A stretch of DNA of 27,218 nucleotides, taken from an uncultured Collinsella sp. GTDB lineage: Bacteria > Actinomycetota > Coriobacteriia > Coriobacteriales > Coriobacteriaceae. Under the pieces are notes generated by a model. It saw nothing but the letters and a program-made list of their open reading frames with translations. It ran no database searches and was not told the DNA's origin. This document shows positions 24,763-27,218 of this stretch, piece by piece. Each line of letters begins with the position of its first letter. Within the stretch, counting starts at the first letter, position 1. Location: positions 1 through 27,218 of the forward strand of contig USHZ01000007.1 of NCBI GenBank assembly GCA_900554595.1, in the 5' to 3' direction. The position numbers and the translations under genes are program-made.

Positions 24763-27216
24763 CTATCGCGATGCCGTCTGCGCGAGGCGAGCGCGAGCGA
24801 TGGCGGCCTGACCGTAGGCGATGCAGCCGTCGTTGACGGGCACAGCGTGGGGGACCAAGACGGCAAGACCGGCGTCTTTGAGTTCGTGGGTAAGGAGCTG
24901 AAGCAAAAGCCGGTTCATGAACACACCGCCCGAGAGCGCGACGGTATCGAGGCCTTCGCGCGCACAGATTTCGCACGCGACGCGGGTCGTAGCGTGCGTA
25001 ATGGCGATGTGAAACCCGAGGGCGAGCCTGTCGGCCGGCGCGCCTGCCTCGATTCCATTCAGAAGAGCTTCGATGAGCGGTTGGGGGTCCAAGATGGGGG
25101 AGTCGTCGGCAGACGTGAATACGCCTGTATGATTGCCGTCGAGACGAACGGGCTTACCGCCAAGCGCGCGCCAGGCGGCGGCTTCGAGTTCTATGGCGGG
25201 TTCGCCCTCGTAGGTTGCCTTGCCGCAGATACCCAGAATCGTTGCCGCGGCATCAAAGAGACGCCCCATGCTGCTGGTGCGCGGGCTGTTGATGCCGCGC
25301 TCGATCATGGTGGTTGTCACGCCGCGCGTTTGCTCGTCGAGGTCGTCCAAAAGCCGAGCGGCACCCGGGTGCTCGAGCAGGCCGAGCTCGCTCAGCAGGG
25401 CAAAGGCATTGCGCCGGGCATCGCGCACGGATGCGGCACCGCCTGGCAGCGCCCAGGTGCGCAGGTGCGCGGCGCGTTCAAAATCGGCAAGGCCGGCGAC
25501 AAGGAACTCGCCGCCCCAAATGGTTCCGTCGGGGCCCGCCCCCGTGCCATCAAAGGCAATGCCGAGCACGCGCGCGTCGGGCGCAAGCCGGCCTGCGACA
25601 ATCGCCTCTGCCATTACGCTCGCGATGTGCGCATGATGATGTTGGACTTCGATAAGCGGCAGATTGTGCTCCCGTGCCAGTTCGCGCGCCCACTGGCTCG
25701 ACAGATAGCTGGGATGCATGTCGCAGGCCAGCGCGGCGGGCGTCAAGTCAAAAAGGTCTTCCAAGCGCGTGCGCGCGGCGCTCCAGGCATCGAAGGTCTC
25801 GCCGTTTTCAACATCGCCGATATGCTGCGACACAAAACAGGCCGCCTCGCCGTCGGCGTCCTCGCGCGTGAGCGCGATCGTAGCTTTTTGCTGCGGCCCG
25901 CAGGCGAGCACGCAGGGCGCGACGGCGTCGAGTGCCGGCAGCGACAACGGTTGCGGCGCATATCCGCGCGCGCGACGCACAGGCATGGCGGCGCCATCGA
26001 CCACGCGTACCACGGAGTCGTCGTAGCGCGAAAGGATCGCGCGGTCGTTGCCGAGCAGCGCGTCGGCAATGCCGGCGGCAACGAGGTGTTCCCAGGCAAG
26101 GCCGTCATCAGTTTCGATAGGTTCCTCGCTCAGGTTTCCGCTGGTCATGACTAGCGCGTGCATGTCATGCGACGCGGCAGCTGCAAGCAGCAGATGCTGA
26201 AGCGGTGTATAGGGGAGCATGACGCCGAGCTCGGGTAGATCGTGCGCGACGGATGGCGCGAGTGTGAGGGCGTCGGGGGAATCTCCCTCGCCAACAGCAC
26301 ACCGGCGCAACAGCACGATGGGGCGGATGCTACCGGCTAGCAAGCCGCGCTCGGCATCGTCGACATGGCACAGTCGCTCAGTATCGGCAAGGCTGCGCAC
26401 CATAACGGCAAGCGGCTTGTTGCTGCGGCGCTTGCGACGGCGCAGCTCGACCACCGCCTGCTCATTGGCGGCGTTACAGGCCAGATGGAATCCGCCCAGG
26501 CCCTTGATGGCGACAATACCGCCGCTGGCCAGCAGCTCGATACAGCGGTCAATAATGGCATCGCTGGTTTCGCGCGTGCTGCCGACGGCTGGCGTCGCCC
26601 CCGAGCCCTCGAGCTCCATGTCGCCCGCCGCCTCGCGCCAGGTAATATGTGGCCCGCAGTCAAAGCAGGCATCGGGCTGCGCATGAAAGCGCCGGTCAAG
26701 CGGGTCGCCATACTCTGCGGCGCACTTGGGGCACATGGGAAAGCAATCCATCGACGTGGCCGCTCGGTCATAAGGCAGCGACCGGATGATGGTAAAGCGC
26801 GGCCCGCAGTTGGTGCAGTTGATAAAGGGGTAGTGATAGCGTCGGTCGGCGGGGTCGAACAGCTCGCGCAGGCAGTCGTTACAGGTGGCGATATCGGGGG
26901 AGATAAGCGTCGTGTGCACGGTCTGATCCTGCGACGCTACGATACGAAAGACCTGCTCATCGTCGGCATCCCAGGCGTCGGGCTCCAGGTCTGCAACAGC
27001 GACATGCTCAACGCGGGCCGCGGCAGGCGCGCGCTCCGACAGCGCGGCGACAAAGCCGTCGAGCGCCTCGATCGAAGCATGCGCCTCAATGTGCACGCCA
27101 TCGCCCGCGTTGAGCACCCAGCCGCAAATGCCATGCGCCATAGCCTCGCGATACACAAATGGCCGCATGCCAACGCCCTGCACAATGCCCGTCACATGAA
27201 TATGCACATGCCGCAT
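24763..27216 (-). CDS. hypF: Carbamoyltransferase HypF (upstream context cut by window edge)
   Basis: An 817-residue enzyme that makes thiocarbamate on HypE from carbamoyl phosphate and ATP. Domains in order: acylphosphatase-like (residues 1-90, GIVQGVGMRPFVY); two zinc fingers with Cys112/115/134/137 and Cys162/165/184/187; a YrdC-like domain (about 200-390, VAIKGLGGFHLACNA and RRRKRRSNKPLAVM); and a Kae1-like domain with VQHHHAHIASVMAEA, AFDGTGAGPDGTIWGGEFLV and VALSGGVFMNRLLL. Length is slightly above the usual 750-780. The ATG at 27216 fits the family's N-terminus, but the window ends 2 bases upstream, so the start cannot be confirmed and a ribosome-binding site cannot be seen. It is the first visible gene of hypF-C-D-E. 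Confidence 0.93.
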   Translation of the reverse strand: MRHVHIHVTGIVQGVGMRPFVYREAMAHGICGWVLNAGDGVHIEAHASIEALDGFVAALSERAPAAARVEHVAVADLEPDAWDADDEQVFRIVASQDQTVHTTLISPDIATCNDCLRELFDPADRRYHYPFINCTNCGPRFTIIRSLPYDRAATSMDCFPMCPKCAAEYGDPLDRRFHAQPDACFDCGPHITWREAAGDMELEGSGATPAVGSTRETSDAIIDRCIELLASGGIVAIKGLGGFHLACNAANEQAVVELRRRKRRSNKPLAVMVRSLADTERLCHVDDAERGLLAGSIRPIVLLRRCAVGEGDSPDALTLAPSVAHDLPELGVMLPYTPLQHLLLAAAASHDMHALVMTSGNLSEEPIETDDGLAWEHLVAAGIADALLGNDRAILSRYDDSVVRVVDGAAMPVRRARGYAPQPLSLPALDAVAPCVLACGPQQKATIALTREDADGEAACFVSQHIGDVENGETFDAWSAARTRLEDLFDLTPAALACDMHPSYLSSQWARELAREHNLPLIEVQHHHAHIASVMAEAIVAGRLAPDARVLGIAFDGTGAGPDGTIWGGEFLVAGLADFERAAHLRTWALPGGAASVRDARRNAFALLSELGLLEHPGAARLLDDLDEQTRGVTTTMIERGINSPRTSSMGRLFDAAATILGICGKATYEGEPAIELEAAAWRALGGKPVRLDGNHTGVFTSADDSPILDPQPLIEALLNGIEAGAPADRLALGFHIAITHATTRVACEICAREGLDTVALSGGVFMNRLLLQLLTHELKDAGLAVLVPHAVPVNDGCIAYGQAAIARARLAQTASR

Positions 27217-27218
27217 GC

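Overview
The window is about 27 kb of high-GC bacterial chromosome with strong Shine-Dalgarno sites, densely packed genes on both strands and many small palindromic repeats between genes. The gene content (PTS beta-glucoside uptake, several glycoside hydrolases, hydrogenase maturation genes) and the style of the intergenic repeats suggest a gut Coriobacteriia member, most likely Collinsella. This assignment is inference: no rRNA or other marker gene is present.

Layout. 1-293: palindromic repeats only. 294-3408 (minus): a nucleoside-hydrolase-like DUF1593 protein and an Ig-like/alpha-beta hydrolase esterase, separated by a 125-bp nested palindrome. 3457-3875: an operator-rich control region. 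3899-8169 (plus): a PTS EIIBC permease lacking an IIA domain, a DUF4038 glycosidase, a degraded glycosidase remnant carrying a repeat, and a ROK sugar kinase. 8309-11077 (minus): an MgtA-type Mg2+ P-type ATPase. 11514-12194 (plus): pyrE. 12595-13215 (plus): an XRE-type DNA-binding domain fused to a complete desulfoferrodoxin. 13359-14213 (minus): an RpiR regulator. 14256-16823 (minus): a large glycosidase, divergent from a frameshifted AraC regulator (16940-17946, plus). 18119-20254 (plus): a GH1 6-phospho-beta-glucosidase and a stand-alone PTS EIIA. 20490-21047 (plus): a small lipoprotein. 21349-22017 (minus): a HAD phosphatase. 22141-27216 (minus): hypF-hypC-hypD-hypE.

How the genes fit together. 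EIIBC, EIIA and the GH1 enzyme make a plausible uptake route for beta-glucosides: the sugar is phosphorylated on entry and cleaved inside the cell. The ROK kinase, DUF4038 protein, large glycosidase, esterase and the RpiR and AraC regulators fit a plant- or host-glycan diet. HypF/C/D/E build the Fe(CN)2CO centre of a [NiFe] hydrogenase whose structural genes lie outside the window.

Most worth a second look: (1) two copies of a roughly 170-nt composite element directly after the stop codons of pyrE and the lipoprotein gene. Their ends, first hairpin and apical GACC-AGAA-GGTC loop are the same, but the stems between are different sequences that still pair, which is a strong sign of selection on folded RNA or single-stranded DNA. 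(2) The XRE-desulfoferrodoxin fusion, which keeps every iron ligand but appears to lack the usual Glu-Lys before the first histidine, as expected of a sensor rather than an efficient enzyme. (3) The glycosidase/AraC pair, bracketed by inverted copies of one REP-like palindrome, one of which supplies the glycosidase stop codon.
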